64,000 nt of DNA, taken from positions 62,001-126,000 of the forward strand of contig NZ_JBDJAF010000004.1 in the NCBI RefSeq assembly GCF_039652555.1, read 5' to 3'. This DNA comes from Parafrigoribacterium mesophilum (GTDB lineage: Bacteria; Actinomycetota; Actinomycetes; Actinomycetales; Microbacteriaceae). The position numbers and the translations under genes are program-made. The notes under the pieces were generated by a model that saw only the letters and a list, made by a program, of their open reading frames with translations, had not been told where the DNA came from and did no database searches. Positions 35,909 through 44,571 of this stretch are shown here, piece by piece (positions within the stretch are counted from its first letter, which is position 1; every line of letters begins with the position of its first letter).

Positions 35909-36925
35909 ATGTCAGACACAACCGCCGATGGCGAGCCCGCCCATGACGTCACGCCCGGTCAGCCGGCAGCGACACAAGCTGTTGCTGCACCGATTGCGGC
36001 TCCCACGCCACCGCCAGTTCCGAAGAGCAAGCTCGCTCAGGCCGCACTCTTCCTCGGCATCGTCGCGGCGGTGTGCGCCATGATTCCCGTACTCAATGCC
36101 GCGGCGGTGGTCGCCGGTCTCGGCGCCATTGTCTGCGGTGGCTTCGCTCTGAAGAGGAAGACCGCGCACCGTCGGCGTTCCATCGCAGGACTCAGCCTGG
36201 GCGCGGTCGCGTTGATCATCGCGATGGTGGTCAGCTCTGCATCGGCCGGTGGGAACACGACGGCGGAATCTGCGGTGCAGCAGAGCGGCGCATCGGCGAC
36301 GCAACCGAGCGAAACACCTGCGGCGACGTCAGAGTCTCCGAAGCCGACGCCGACCGAGGCGTCGCCGACGGAAGAGGCTGCTCCGCCGGCGCCAGTTGTA
36401 CCTGCCGACAAGGTGTACCAGGGCTCAGGCGATTCTGTTGTCGCAGTGGAGCTTCCGGACGGCGCGGACCAGGTGTCCGTAGCGACCATCAGCCACACCG
36501 GAGCTCACAACTTCGCCGTTTGGTCGCTCGATTCGAACATGGAGCAGCACGACCTCATGGTGAACCAGATCGGCACCTACCAGGGCACAGTGCTGTTCAA
36601 CCTTCAGAGCAGCAACACCACATCTCTGCAAGTGACAGCAACCGGCCCGTGGACCATCACGCTGCGGTCGATAAAGTCACTGCGGACGTTCGAAGGCGCA
36701 GCCGCGACCGGAACTGGCGATGACGTGTTGATCTACCTCGGAAAGCCAGGCGCGGCAACGATCAGCCACGACGGACAGCACAACTTCGCAGTGTGGTCTT
36801 ACGGCGACCGCAGCGATCTCGTGGTCAATGAGATCGGCGCGTACAACGGCACGGTGCGCTGGGGTACAGGTCCTTCGGTGGTCGCGGTGTCAGCGGACGG
36901 CAATTGGAGCATCAAGGTCGGCTGA
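35909..36925 (+). CDS. membrane protein with duplicated extracytoplasmic beta domain
   Basis: The 338-residue protein has an Ala/Pro-rich cytoplasmic head and two hydrophobic helices at about 44-82 (DUF4190-like). A basic loop RKTAHRRRS and a third helix at 91-113 follow, then a Ser/Thr/Pro/Glu linker to about 165. Two homologous beta-rich repeats come next, each with ATISH-x-G-x-HNFAVWS and (L/V)VN(Q/E)IG-x-Y-x-GTV. The architecture suggests an exported binding domain. The gene opposes the flanking hsd genes. GGAGAGAA precedes the ATG. No function is assigned. Confidence 0.82.
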   Translation: MSDTTADGEPAHDVTPGQPAATQAVAAPIAAPTPPPVPKSKLAQAALFLGIVAAVCAMIPVLNAAAVVAGLGAIVCGGFALKRKTAHRRRSIAGLSLGAVALIIAMVVSSASAGGNTTAESAVQQSGASATQPSETPAATSESPKPTPTEASPTEEAAPPAPVVPADKVYQGSGDSVVAVELPDGADQVSVATISHTGAHNFAVWSLDSNMEQHDLMVNQIGTYQGTVLFNLQSSNTTSLQVTATGPWTITLRSIKSLRTFEGAAATGTGDDVLIYLGKPGAATISHDGQHNFAVWSYGDRSDLVVNEIGAYNGTVRWGTGPSVVAVSADGNWSIKVG

Positions 36926-37039
36926 CCATGGCGTCTGACGGTGCCGCCGCACTGGTGGCGCCTTAAGACGAAGGCTGACTCGATGCCAATTTCAGATTCC
37001 TTGATCGCAATGCTGTGCTTAATAGCCGTGCACCGGGCG

Positions 37040-38434
37040 TCAGTTCCGTCGCTTTTGACCGATCTTGGCTTGTCTGAGGGTGGCGGATCTGCCGGTTGGG
37101 TACCAGGTGCCGGTGTCGTCGAGCCAGGGTGGGTATTTCACTTGCGGGAGCCCGTCTACCATTCGGAATTCCCAGCCGGATTCGTCGAGCATGCGGTGGT
37201 GGAACCAGCACAGCACCATCCCGTTATCGGTATGGGTGGGTCCACCGCTGCCGGCCGGGTCCACATGGTGGATCTCGGACAGGGCGCCGGGCATGGTGCA
37301 GCCCGGGGTGCAGCATTGCCCGTCCCGGAGGATGATCGCCCGCCGTTGTTGGGCGGTGAAGATCCGTTCCGGGGAGCCCAACTGGATGATCCGACCGTTC
37401 TGGTCGAAGACGATCTTCTGCTTGCCGCCGGTGCAGACGAACTGCCGGACCGCCCGCATCGAGATCGGGGCCTCCCCGATGAACCCGCACCCGGTACCGG
37501 TTTCCAGGTTCTCCAGGGTGACGGCGACCGCGACGACCGGGGCGGCACCACCCAACTGCGGCATTGTCAGGCTGCGGGCGGCGGTGTCCACGATCCCGGC
37601 GAACACGTCATGGCGTTGCTGATCCCTACTGCGCGGGTCGGCGTCGCGCCCGGCGGCCAAGGCTTCCTCAACGCTCAGGAACGCGGGTCCTGTTTTCGGG
37701 GACAGGCAGGCGTCCATGATGGTCTGCAGTTTCGCCGCGACATCCGGCATCAACGCCCCGCGGATGCCGACCAACCCATCCCGTTCCCTCGAAATGCGCA
37801 GGTGGCGTTGCCGCATCGCCTGCTCCTCACACGGTTCGGTGCCGTCTTGGTCGAGGAACATCCGCCACACACTGACCTGACCGCGAATCTGGTCCGCCGT
37901 GCAGGCCACCGGGGACAGTTCCGTCGCGCCCGTGGCGGCGGCCACTAATTCGGTTTCGGCGGCCTGCAACACGTCTTTACCGACCGGGTGGGTGAGCGCG
38001 GTCAACCCCTGGATGATCGCGTGCGCACTATCCACACCAAGATTTCCCGCGGTGAGCGCGTCGGCCGCCGCTTCGAACTCCGCCGGGAGGCGTTCCCCGG
38101 CCAGGGACAGGCGGGCCCTGACCGCCCGGCCGGTCTTGATCCGCTTCCTCGCGGTGTCCCCGGAGATCTGAGTGACCCGCTCCACCAGCTCCGCACTGCT
38201 GCGGCAACCCTTCCGGGCGGCCAGACCACACCTGCCCAGTTCGTTACGCGAGGCCTCGGCCACCTCCCCCGCAGCTAGGACCCGCAGCGCGTCGACCCGA
38301 CGGCCCAGGCGCTCGGTCGCCGCCAGCAGCGCCAGCAGGTCATCCTCCGGCAGAGCCTGCAGGTCGCGCGGGTTCACGGCTGCGGCGACCTGATCGGTGA
38401 TCGCATCCAGCACTGCGGTGGTCGGGTTTTCCAT
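37040..38434 (-). CDS. DUF222 / 13E12-type HNH endonuclease-like protein
   Basis: The 464-residue protein has an N-terminal helical DUF222 region (VERVTQISGDTARKRIKTGRAVRARL) and a C-terminal HNH motif with zinc-like cysteines. The motif reads CCTPGCTMPGALSEIHHVDPAGSGGPTHTDNGMVLCWFHHRMLDESGWEFRM-like in order, with catalytic His in IHH and Asn in TDNG. The family is multicopy in actinobacteria and behaves like a mobile or REP13E12-associated gene; its function is unproven. It lies inside the hsd locus and has a leaderless-type promoter. Confidence 0.88.
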   Translation of the reverse strand: MENPTTAVLDAITDQVAAAVNPRDLQALPEDDLLALLAATERLGRRVDALRVLAAGEVAEASRNELGRCGLAARKGCRSSAELVERVTQISGDTARKRIKTGRAVRARLSLAGERLPAEFEAAADALTAGNLGVDSAHAIIQGLTALTHPVGKDVLQAAETELVAAATGATELSPVACTADQIRGQVSVWRMFLDQDGTEPCEEQAMRQRHLRISRERDGLVGIRGALMPDVAAKLQTIMDACLSPKTGPAFLSVEEALAAGRDADPRSRDQQRHDVFAGIVDTAARSLTMPQLGGAAPVVAVAVTLENLETGTGCGFIGEAPISMRAVRQFVCTGGKQKIVFDQNGRIIQLGSPERIFTAQQRRAIILRDGQCCTPGCTMPGALSEIHHVDPAGSGGPTHTDNGMVLCWFHHRMLDESGWEFRMVDGLPQVKYPPWLDDTGTWYPTGRSATLRQAKIGQKRRN

Positions 38435-38440
38435 ACCCCT

Positions 38441-38469
38441 ATTTTGCCACTAAATGCAACTAATGTCGA
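38441..38469 (-). promoter_or_regulatory. predicted leaderless promoter of HNH gene
   Basis: On the minus strand TCGACA (38464-38469), a 17-nt spacer and CAAAAT (38441-38446) are followed after 6 nt by the ATG at 38434. Transcription would therefore begin at about the start codon. The region is AT-rich and flanked by CCACTAA/TTAGTGG inverted repeats (38448-38454 and 38481-38487). Confidence 0.45.
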
Positions 38470-38650
38470 ATCTATTTACTATTAGTGGAAATCTTCTTTT
38501 GGGGCCCTGATGGGGAGGACATGTGTGCTCTTACCTGAATATTTTGTCCTTAGCGCGACGAAGATAGCGGACGAACTGCGTCAAGAGACCCTGTGGTTAC
38601 TAATTGATTGATGTGGCTTTAGATCCGAACACATTCACTAGCGACGCGTA

Positions 38651-39448
38651 CTATTCGGCGAAGTCCTCGTCCACTTCGCTGTCTGTCATCAACGTTGTTG
38701 CCTCCCGGCATGCCACAAGTTCAAGCATGGATTCGTGCATCTGAATGGCCGTGGACAGCGCGATTGCGACCGTTCGAGCGCTCGGTATGGAGGCCGAGAT
38801 GCCCCTTCCTTCTGCGTCTGTGCCCATCGGGACACGGATCGAATGCACCGTGGACCGACGTGCATACGGATGCGTGAAGCCGCTGATGAGTCGCCACACC
38901 AACTCTGCCCGACTGCCCGTCCCGTCGACGTCATTGGCACCATTCCGCACGATCTCCGCGTACCCGATTTGCTTGTTCTTGAACTTCTCAAGGGACGCCG
39001 GCAGAGCCTTCTTGCCGATAAACGACTTGTACAACTCCGCGTCCTGTAGATGTTCGGTTGCCCGCACCCGCAGGTTCCGTTCAATGCGCACGGCCTGGTC
39101 GTCCGGTCGCAACAGCCAGATCGCCTGAGCGGATGCCTCGATCACGGACCGCAAGAGCGGGTACTGCGCGAACGTGTACAGGCGCACTCCGCCATCTTCG
39201 TCGACCATGAGTGCCTCGACCGCATCGAGGCAATCGACCGCGGATGCCAGGCAGGTTTGGACGAGCCCGCTCGCCGGGTAATCGCCGAGAACTGCATCAT
39301 CGGATGCGAGGACCGATCCAGGCCGCGGCGCCAGCGGTTCGAACGGGCTGCTCGCTTCGAGCAGTTCTGGAATGCGGGCGAGAAGCGCAGTGATCTCCTG
39401 GTGTGCGGCCCATTCGTCGTCGCTCGGTTCGTAACCAGAAAGCTCCAT
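38651..39448 (-). CDS. HEPN/DUF5677-like protein encoded in the hsdM-hsdS operon
   Basis: This 265-residue, mainly helical protein shows the pattern LRSVIEASAQAIWLLRPDDQAVRIERNLRVRATEHLQDAELYKSF and later ELVWRLISGFTHPYARRS. That pattern resembles DUF5677/HEPN-like proteins, which are common in defence loci. The GFTHP segment could supply a HEPN His, but I see no clean RxxxxH. The start lies 12 nt after the hsdS stop, so it is probably the third gene of the hsdM-hsdS transcript. Its role is unknown; an RNase effector or a regulator of the RM system is possible. Confidence 0.65.
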   Translation of the reverse strand: MELSGYEPSDDEWAAHQEITALLARIPELLEASSPFEPLAPRPGSVLASDDAVLGDYPASGLVQTCLASAVDCLDAVEALMVDEDGGVRLYTFAQYPLLRSVIEASAQAIWLLRPDDQAVRIERNLRVRATEHLQDAELYKSFIGKKALPASLEKFKNKQIGYAEIVRNGANDVDGTGSRAELVWRLISGFTHPYARRSTVHSIRVPMGTDAEGRGISASIPSARTVAIALSTAIQMHESMLELVACREATTLMTDSEVDEDFAE

Positions 39449-39460
39449 CTCGGATACGGC

Positions 39461-40621
39461 CTACAGCTGACCCGAGAACGCGCGGTGCTGGAGGGATGCG
39501 AAGAGTTCGTCGAGGTGGGCGAGGCTTGCACGATGTATTGAGCCGAGCCGCTCGATTCTCTCGACCCTTCCGACAAACTGTAACTGTGCGCGTATGTCAG
39601 GCACCAACACCGGGAGCGCGCGAATGGCGTCCTGGAAGAGATTCGCTTGCGCGGACGACTTTGACCGCTTCAAAATCTCTCGCTGAATCGACGGACTCCG
39701 TAGGTACCGCTCCAGATACAACGGGTGGAGCGGTGCAGCCGGGCGCACCAACGCGACGCTCCGCACCAAGACAAACGGCTCGTCGGTGGCCACAACAGAG
39801 ATGCGCCCCACTGAACCTGAGCAAGAAATCAGCACGTCGCCCCTTGTGGGACGACATCGGCGGGCAACTCGCTCGAACTCTACGTCGTCAACATGATCGA
39901 CGGACCGGAAATCCAAATAGCCATTCTGCACGTTGCGCGCGGAAAGTAATTTCTTGCCTACGCTCGTGCGCCGAGGAGTCAGGTGTTCACCATCAGTTAT
40001 CTGGACTGCAAAATCAGCTAACCGTGGCAATTCGCCCAGTCCGCGCGGGTCGTCGGGGATATCGAACGCGCTCGAAAACGCGGCATCGGCCAATTCATCG
40101 AGGAAGGCGAGAGCCCGGCGTCGCTTGGCACGGAGTTCGTCCACGCGGTCTAGAATGCCTGCGATTCGGCGTTGTTCGGAGAGGGGTGGGAGGGGGATTT
40201 CTAACGACTCGAGAAACGCCTTCGGAACACGCCGCTGACCAGCACTTCCGGTCATGCGTTGCTCGCCAGAGACACGAACATCCGGGGTGCGCAACAGATG
40301 CAGCACGTACCTCGGTTCAGCACGACTCGTGGCGACTCGAACAACGTGAAATTCCGTGGACCCAAACGCCTGTGTATGTGCTGTCGCCGCTTGGGCAATC
40401 TTCCCATTCTCAAAACAGGGCGTGATCTTCGCTACCAAAAGATCACCGTTCTTGAAGGGCGTAAAGCCCTTCTTGACAGTTGAGAACAGGCGCTCTGACC
40501 CCACACCGGTCTTGCCATCTTCGGAGATGTCTGCCATACCCAAGAAAGATACGACCTGATCATCTGCAAGCCGTTCGTCCAGTTTTGGATTGATCAGAGC
40601 AATGTCTGCAAGCGAAGTCAC
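39461..40621 (-). CDS. hsdS: type I restriction-modification specificity subunit
   Basis: The 386-residue protein holds two target recognition domains, each followed by a conserved helix. The first TRD covers about 1-140 and ends IPLPPLSEQRRIAGILDRVDELRAKRRRAL. The second covers about 195-345 and ends with VPDIRAQLQFVGRVERIERLGSIHRASLAHLDELFASLQHRAF. The two helices set the spacer of a bipartite recognition site, whose sequence cannot be read from the protein. Start and hsdM stop overlap by 4 nt. Confidence 0.93.
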   Translation of the reverse strand: MTSLADIALINPKLDERLADDQVVSFLGMADISEDGKTGVGSERLFSTVKKGFTPFKNGDLLVAKITPCFENGKIAQAATAHTQAFGSTEFHVVRVATSRAEPRYVLHLLRTPDVRVSGEQRMTGSAGQRRVPKAFLESLEIPLPPLSEQRRIAGILDRVDELRAKRRRALAFLDELADAAFSSAFDIPDDPRGLGELPRLADFAVQITDGEHLTPRRTSVGKKLLSARNVQNGYLDFRSVDHVDDVEFERVARRCRPTRGDVLISCSGSVGRISVVATDEPFVLVRSVALVRPAAPLHPLYLERYLRSPSIQREILKRSKSSAQANLFQDAIRALPVLVPDIRAQLQFVGRVERIERLGSIHRASLAHLDELFASLQHRAFSGQL

Positions 40622-42273
40622 TTCGCCGAACTCGCTTCGAGGGCCTCAGCGAGCGAGTCTTCTGCGAGCGACTCAGCGAGCGCTGCCGTCGCATCCGTTA
40701 TCTCTCGTTCGAGTGCCGTGAGGTCGGCGAGAATTTCGGAGGGAGCACGGTGCTCGACTTCTTCGTACCCAACTTCCTTGTAGCGGTTCAGGCTGAGGTC
40801 GTAGTTGTTTGCGGCGATTTCGGACTTCGGGACGAGGAAGGATTGCGCGGTGCGGGGGCGGGACGATTCGGGGGTCTCGACAAGCTCGACCACCGGGTTC
40901 TGCTCGACCACCGGAGCTTGCGCCGCCTCCTTCGAGACGGGCGCTAGAGCGCCCTCCTCAGGAAACGACACACCGTGGCGAGCCTCCTCGGGGACTGATC
41001 GCAGACTCTCCCAGCGGGCCAGGACGTCCGGGAGGTCGGTCGCCGTTGTTGGAGTGCGCTTGTCGTCGAGGGTAAAGCCGTCCGCCCGCACGTCGTAGAA
41101 CCAGACGTTGTCTGTGCCGCCGGAGCTGGTCTTCGTGAAGAACAGGATCGCGGTCGATACGCCTGAGTACGGTTTGAAGACCCCACTGGGTAGCTTTACC
41201 ACCGCATCGAGCTTGTGGTCCTCAACGAGCGTGCGGCGCAACTCCTTGTGAGCCTTCGACGAACCGAAGAGCACTCCATCGGGGACGATGACCGCCGCGC
41301 GTCCGCCGTTCTTCAGCACCCGCAGCATCAGCACCAGGAACAGCAGCTCCGTCTTCTTTGTCTTGACGACCTGCAGCAGGTCCCTCGCGGTGGTCTCGTA
41401 GTCGAGGCTGCCGGCGAACGGCGGATTCGCCAGCACGAGCGAATAGCGGTTCACAGCGTCGGAGTGCGCCTCGGCGAGGGAGTCGCGGCGGGCGATCGTT
41501 GGGTTTTCCACGCCGTGCAATTGCATGTTCATGCTGCCGATGCGCGACATCGAGGCGTCCGAATCGAATCCGGTGAACATCGTGGTGTTGAAGTGGTCGC
41601 GCAGGGCGGCATCCGCCCACAGCTCAGCATGGTGGTCGCGCAGGTACTCCCCCGCTGCGACCAAGAAACCAGCCGTTCCCGCCGCTGGATCAAGGATCGT
41701 ATCTTGCGGGGTCGGCGCCGCCATATCGACCATGAGCTTGATGATGTGACGTGGAGTGCGGAACTGCCCATTCTGGCCGGAGGTGGACAACTGACTCAAC
41801 ATGTACTCGTAGATGTCGCCCTTAGTGTCCCGGTCGTTCATCGGGATGTCTTCGAGCAGGTCCACCACCTTGGAGAGCAGCGCCGGGCTCGGGATGGTGA
41901 AGCGCGCATCCTTCATGTTGGTTGCGAAGGTGGAGCCGGCCGCTCCGAGACCGCGGATGAACGGAAACACGTTCTGATCGATGACCTCGAACATGTCGTG
42001 CGGCGAGAAGTGCTTGAAGTGGGACCAGCGCAGGTCGGCGTATGGCCGCGGACGACGGCCGGTGTCATCCATACCCTCGGGGAATACCGGATGCTCGATC
42101 GGCTTGTGCAGGGTGTTCGCCCTGTTCTCGGCCAGGGTGTGCAGCTCGTCGAGCCGCTTGATGAACAGCAGGTACGTGATCTGCTGAATCACTTCGAGCG
42201 GGTTGGCGATACCACCTGACCAGAAGGCGCTCCAGACCTTGTCGACCTGGGACTTGAGCGCTCCTGTTACCAC
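40618..42273 (-). CDS. hsdM: type I restriction-modification DNA methyltransferase
   Basis: This N6-adenine methyltransferase has about 551 residues. It has an N-terminal helical HsdM-N domain, the SAM motif DPAAGTAGF (about 195-203) and catalytic motif IV NPPF (about 283-286). GAGGAGA directly precedes GTG 42273, so I prefer this start over ATG 42303. Residues of about 450-475 contain a low-complexity stretch with VVELVETP. It is encoded by a copy of the dispersed GGTCTCGAC repeat plus a half copy, an in-frame insertion between the catalytic and C-terminal parts. Confidence 0.94.
   Translation of the reverse strand: MVTGALKSQVDKVWSAFWSGGIANPLEVIQQITYLLFIKRLDELHTLAENRANTLHKPIEHPVFPEGMDDTGRRPRPYADLRWSHFKHFSPHDMFEVIDQNVFPFIRGLGAAGSTFATNMKDARFTIPSPALLSKVVDLLEDIPMNDRDTKGDIYEYMLSQLSTSGQNGQFRTPRHIIKLMVDMAAPTPQDTILDPAAGTAGFLVAAGEYLRDHHAELWADAALRDHFNTTMFTGFDSDASMSRIGSMNMQLHGVENPTIARRDSLAEAHSDAVNRYSLVLANPPFAGSLDYETTARDLLQVVKTKKTELLFLVLMLRVLKNGGRAAVIVPDGVLFGSSKAHKELRRTLVEDHKLDAVVKLPSGVFKPYSGVSTAILFFTKTSSGGTDNVWFYDVRADGFTLDDKRTPTTATDLPDVLARWESLRSVPEEARHGVSFPEEGALAPVSKEAAQAPVVEQNPVVELVETPESSRPRTAQSFLVPKSEIAANNYDLSLNRYKEVGYEEVEHRAPSEILADLTALEREITDATAALAESLAEDSLAEALEASSAK
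40873..40914. repeat. dispersed GGTCTCGAC repeat inserted in hsdM
   Basis: A full unit (GGTCTCGACAAGCTCGACC followed by ACCGG, 40873-40896) and a half unit (GCTCGACCACCGG, 40902-40914) lie in frame within the coding sequence. Read on the minus strand they give VVEQNPVVELVETP. Confidence 0.8.
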
Positions 42274-42415
42274 GTTTCTCCTCTTGCGGCTCTGCGTCGG
42301 CATCCGGTCGCCGACTGGTTAGAGTCTCCCAGACCACGGGCTGTGGAGCACTTGCGACGCACGTCCGTCATCTCAACGCTAGATCAACGTCGGTCTGCGT
42401 GAAGTTGCCAACGAG

Positions 42416-42491
42416 GCTCGACCACCGGGGAAAGGGAACCGGGTCTCGACGAGCTCGACCACCGGGAGCCGCTCGACCACCGAGCTCGAGG
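42416..42491. repeat. cluster of GGTCTCGAC repeat units upstream of pfkB gene
   Basis: It contains a half unit at 42416-42429, a full unit at 42442-42466 (GGTCTCGACGAGCTCGACC then ACCGGG) and another half unit at 42471-42483. They fill the space between the divergent hsdM and pfkB-type genes and may carry control signals for either. Confidence 0.75.
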
Positions 42492-42532
42492 TGTATCAGC
42501 GCATTACAAGCATCCGCTCGTACCTTGAGCGC

Positions 42533-43651
42533 ATGACTGAGGTTGTCATCTTCGCACCGTCGCCTGTGCTCACCGTTACAGTCGAGGACCATCCCGATGG
42601 TGCGGACGTACATCTGCACGCCGGTGGCCAGGGGGTCTGGCAAGCACGGATGCTCCTGCGCATGGGGGTCAAGGTCGCGATGTGCTGCGTTCTCTCCGGA
42701 GAGAGCGGTCGGGTGCTGCGTCACCTGCTCGCTGACGCAGGCATCCGGGTCATCGCCGTCGAGCGTTCGGCCAGGGGCGGCGTGTACGTGCACGATCGGC
42801 GAGGCGGCGAGCGCGTGCGCATTGTGGAAACCGGCGGCGAACCCATCGCCCGACACGACCTCGACGAGCTGTACGGTCAGACCCTCCGCGAAGGCCTCGA
42901 TGCGAGCCTGGTCCTTCTGAGCGGTCCGGCCGGCAAGGATACGCTCCCGGCGGACATCTACCGGCGGCTAGCCTCCGACTTCCGCCACGGCGGCCGCCGG
43001 GTCATCGTCGACCTCGCCGGAGACCGGCTCAACGCCGCCCTCGCCGGCGGAGTCACGGTGGTCAAGGTGAGCGACCACGAACTGCTCGAGGATGGCCGGA
43101 TCCAGGCCGATCACACCGACCAACTGATCGCCGCCATGCACCGACTGAACGAGGAGGGCGCCAAGGTCGTCATCGTCACCCGGGCGGGTCGGCCCTTGCT
43201 CGTGCTGGCGGAGCACGAACTGATCGAGGTCACGCCACCTACGTTCGAGGTGGCGGACACCAGTGGAGCCGGGGACTCTCTCACCGCGGGAGTTGCCGCC
43301 TCGCTCGCTACCGGCGGTTCCCTCATCGACGCGGTCACGTTGGGAGCCGCGGCCGGTGCGCTCAACGTGACCCGGCACGGCCGTGGCACCGGGGACGCCG
43401 AGGCCATCACAAGACTGCGCAAGCTGGTGCGGGTGCGCACGGTCGGCAGCGAGGCGGAGTCGGCAGCCAAACTCAGCCCCGCCGAACTGGCCACGCACGT
43501 GACCGAGAAGAACAGGGGAAAGGATGCGACGCCGCCGGCGAGCACCGCACCAGCCGGTACGGAGACCCTGAGCGCAGAACCGCCGACCGCGGAGACACAG
43601 ACCGCGACAGCCCAGACCCCGCGCGCACAGACATCGAGCGCGGAAAAATGA
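42533..43651 (+). CDS. PfkB family carbohydrate kinase
   Basis: This protein of about 372 residues has the ribokinase fold, closest in look to 1-phosphofructokinase/tagatose-6-phosphate kinases. It has VVIFAPSPVLTVTVE at the start, HAGGQGVWQARMLLRMG in the substrate region and the anion hole/catalytic motif DTSGAGDSLTAGVAASL. The last 65 residues are an unusual Thr/Ala/Pro/Glu-rich tail (ETLSAEPPTAETQTATAQT) with no known domain. I start at ATG 42533. Its stop is part of the repeated start/stop ladder before surE. Confidence 0.85.
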   Translation: MTEVVIFAPSPVLTVTVEDHPDGADVHLHAGGQGVWQARMLLRMGVKVAMCCVLSGESGRVLRHLLADAGIRVIAVERSARGGVYVHDRRGGERVRIVETGGEPIARHDLDELYGQTLREGLDASLVLLSGPAGKDTLPADIYRRLASDFRHGGRRVIVDLAGDRLNAALAGGVTVVKVSDHELLEDGRIQADHTDQLIAAMHRLNEEGAKVVIVTRAGRPLLVLAEHELIEVTPPTFEVADTSGAGDSLTAGVAASLATGGSLIDAVTLGAAAGALNVTRHGRGTGDAEAITRLRKLVRVRTVGSEAESAAKLSPAELATHVTEKNRGKDATPPASTAPAGTETLSAEPPTAETQTATAQTPRAQTSSAEK

Positions 43652-43678
43652 GCGCAGAAAAGTGAGCGCAGAAAAGTG
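43648..43678 (+). repeat. 14-nt tandem repeat forming stacked stop/start overlaps
   Basis: TGAGCGCAGAAAAG occurs twice, followed by TGAGCGC. Each junction makes an ATGA or GTGA. The first two starts give only five-codon frames that end at the next TGA, and the third GTG (43676) begins surE. Because the unit is not a multiple of three, copy number would shift which start is used. Confidence 0.75.
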
Positions 43679-44458
43679 AGCGCCCGCGACACGGGCAGCA
43701 ACCCCGTCACCGCGCTCATCACCAACGACGACGGCATCGAATCTCCTGGGCTGCACCAGCTCGCGGTTGCGGCCCTGTCCGAAGGCTTGAGCGTCATTGT
43801 TGCCGCCCCGCAGGCCCAGTCCAGCGGCAGCAGCGCCTCGATCATCGGCGCCGAGACCGACGGGAGCATCAGCTTCGAACGCCGGGAACTGGACGGGCTG
43901 GAAAACATCCCCGCCTTCGCGGTGGATGCGGCTCCGGCCCTGATCGCCCTGATCGCCGCCCACGGCGCCTTCGGCCCGGTTCCCGACCTGGTGCTGTCCG
44001 GGATCAACCGAGGAGCGAACGTCGGTCGCGCCATCCTGCACTCCGGAACCGTGGGTGCCGCCCTCACTGGCGGCGTCAACGGGGCCCGCGGCCTCGCCGT
44101 CTCGCTCAATGTTGGCATGAACCCACTGCAGTGTTTCTGGAAGGCGCCGGTGCCGTTCGTCAGGGAGCTGCTGCCCGTGCTGCTGCAACAGCCGCAGGGC
44201 ACCGTATTCAACCTCAACGTGCCGAACACCGACGGCGGCGTGCTGCAGCTTCGCGAGGGCACCCTCGCCACCTTCGGTATCGTGCAAACCACCATGGCCA
44301 AAAGCGGCGAGGAGACCGTGCGGCTGTCGGTGTCGGACACGCCGACCGATCAGGATGCGGCCAGCGACGCCGCGCTGTTGGACGCCGGCTTCGCCACGGT
44401 CACGAACATCCTCTCCATCGTGGAGGCATCCACGCCCGCACTGGTCGCCGCGACCTGA
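43676..44458 (+). CDS. surE: 5'/3'-nucleotidase SurE
   Basis: SurE is a metal-dependent nucleoside-monophosphate phosphatase linked to stationary-phase survival. The 260-residue protein has the metal site ITNDDGIESPGL at residues 15-26, a Ser-loop SGSSASIIG, and LSGINRGANVGRAILHSGTVGAALTGG, all typical. GTG 43676 follows the short repeated start/stop ladder, so translation is probably coupled to the PfkB gene. Confidence 0.93.
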   Translation: MSARDTGSNPVTALITNDDGIESPGLHQLAVAALSEGLSVIVAAPQAQSSGSSASIIGAETDGSISFERRELDGLENIPAFAVDAAPALIALIAAHGAFGPVPDLVLSGINRGANVGRAILHSGTVGAALTGGVNGARGLAVSLNVGMNPLQCFWKAPVPFVRELLPVLLQQPQGTVFNLNVPNTDGGVLQLREGTLATFGIVQTTMAKSGEETVRLSVSDTPTDQDAASDAALLDAGFATVTNILSIVEASTPALVAAT

Positions 44459-44465
44459 CTGGCGA

Positions 44466-44483
44466 GGATGCTGGACAGCATCC
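44466..44483 (+). terminator. hairpin after surE
   Basis: GGATGCT and AGCATCC form a 7-bp stem with a 4-nt loop, 7 nt after the surE stop. GTTCTGC follows, only weakly T-rich. It may partly separate surE from the MFS gene. Confidence 0.45.
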
Positions 44484-44571
44484 GTTCTGCAGGCATAGTG
44501 TGACGAGCGCTAGTCAGGTACGCCGGGGGGGCACACTGTGTCGTCCCGGTGAGCCGCTCGGGAGGAGAGTC

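Noticed and set aside
40600..42310. frameshift or disruption of hsdM by the repeat insertion
   Set aside because: The inserted units keep the frame and the C-terminal part continues normally, so the gene is called intact.
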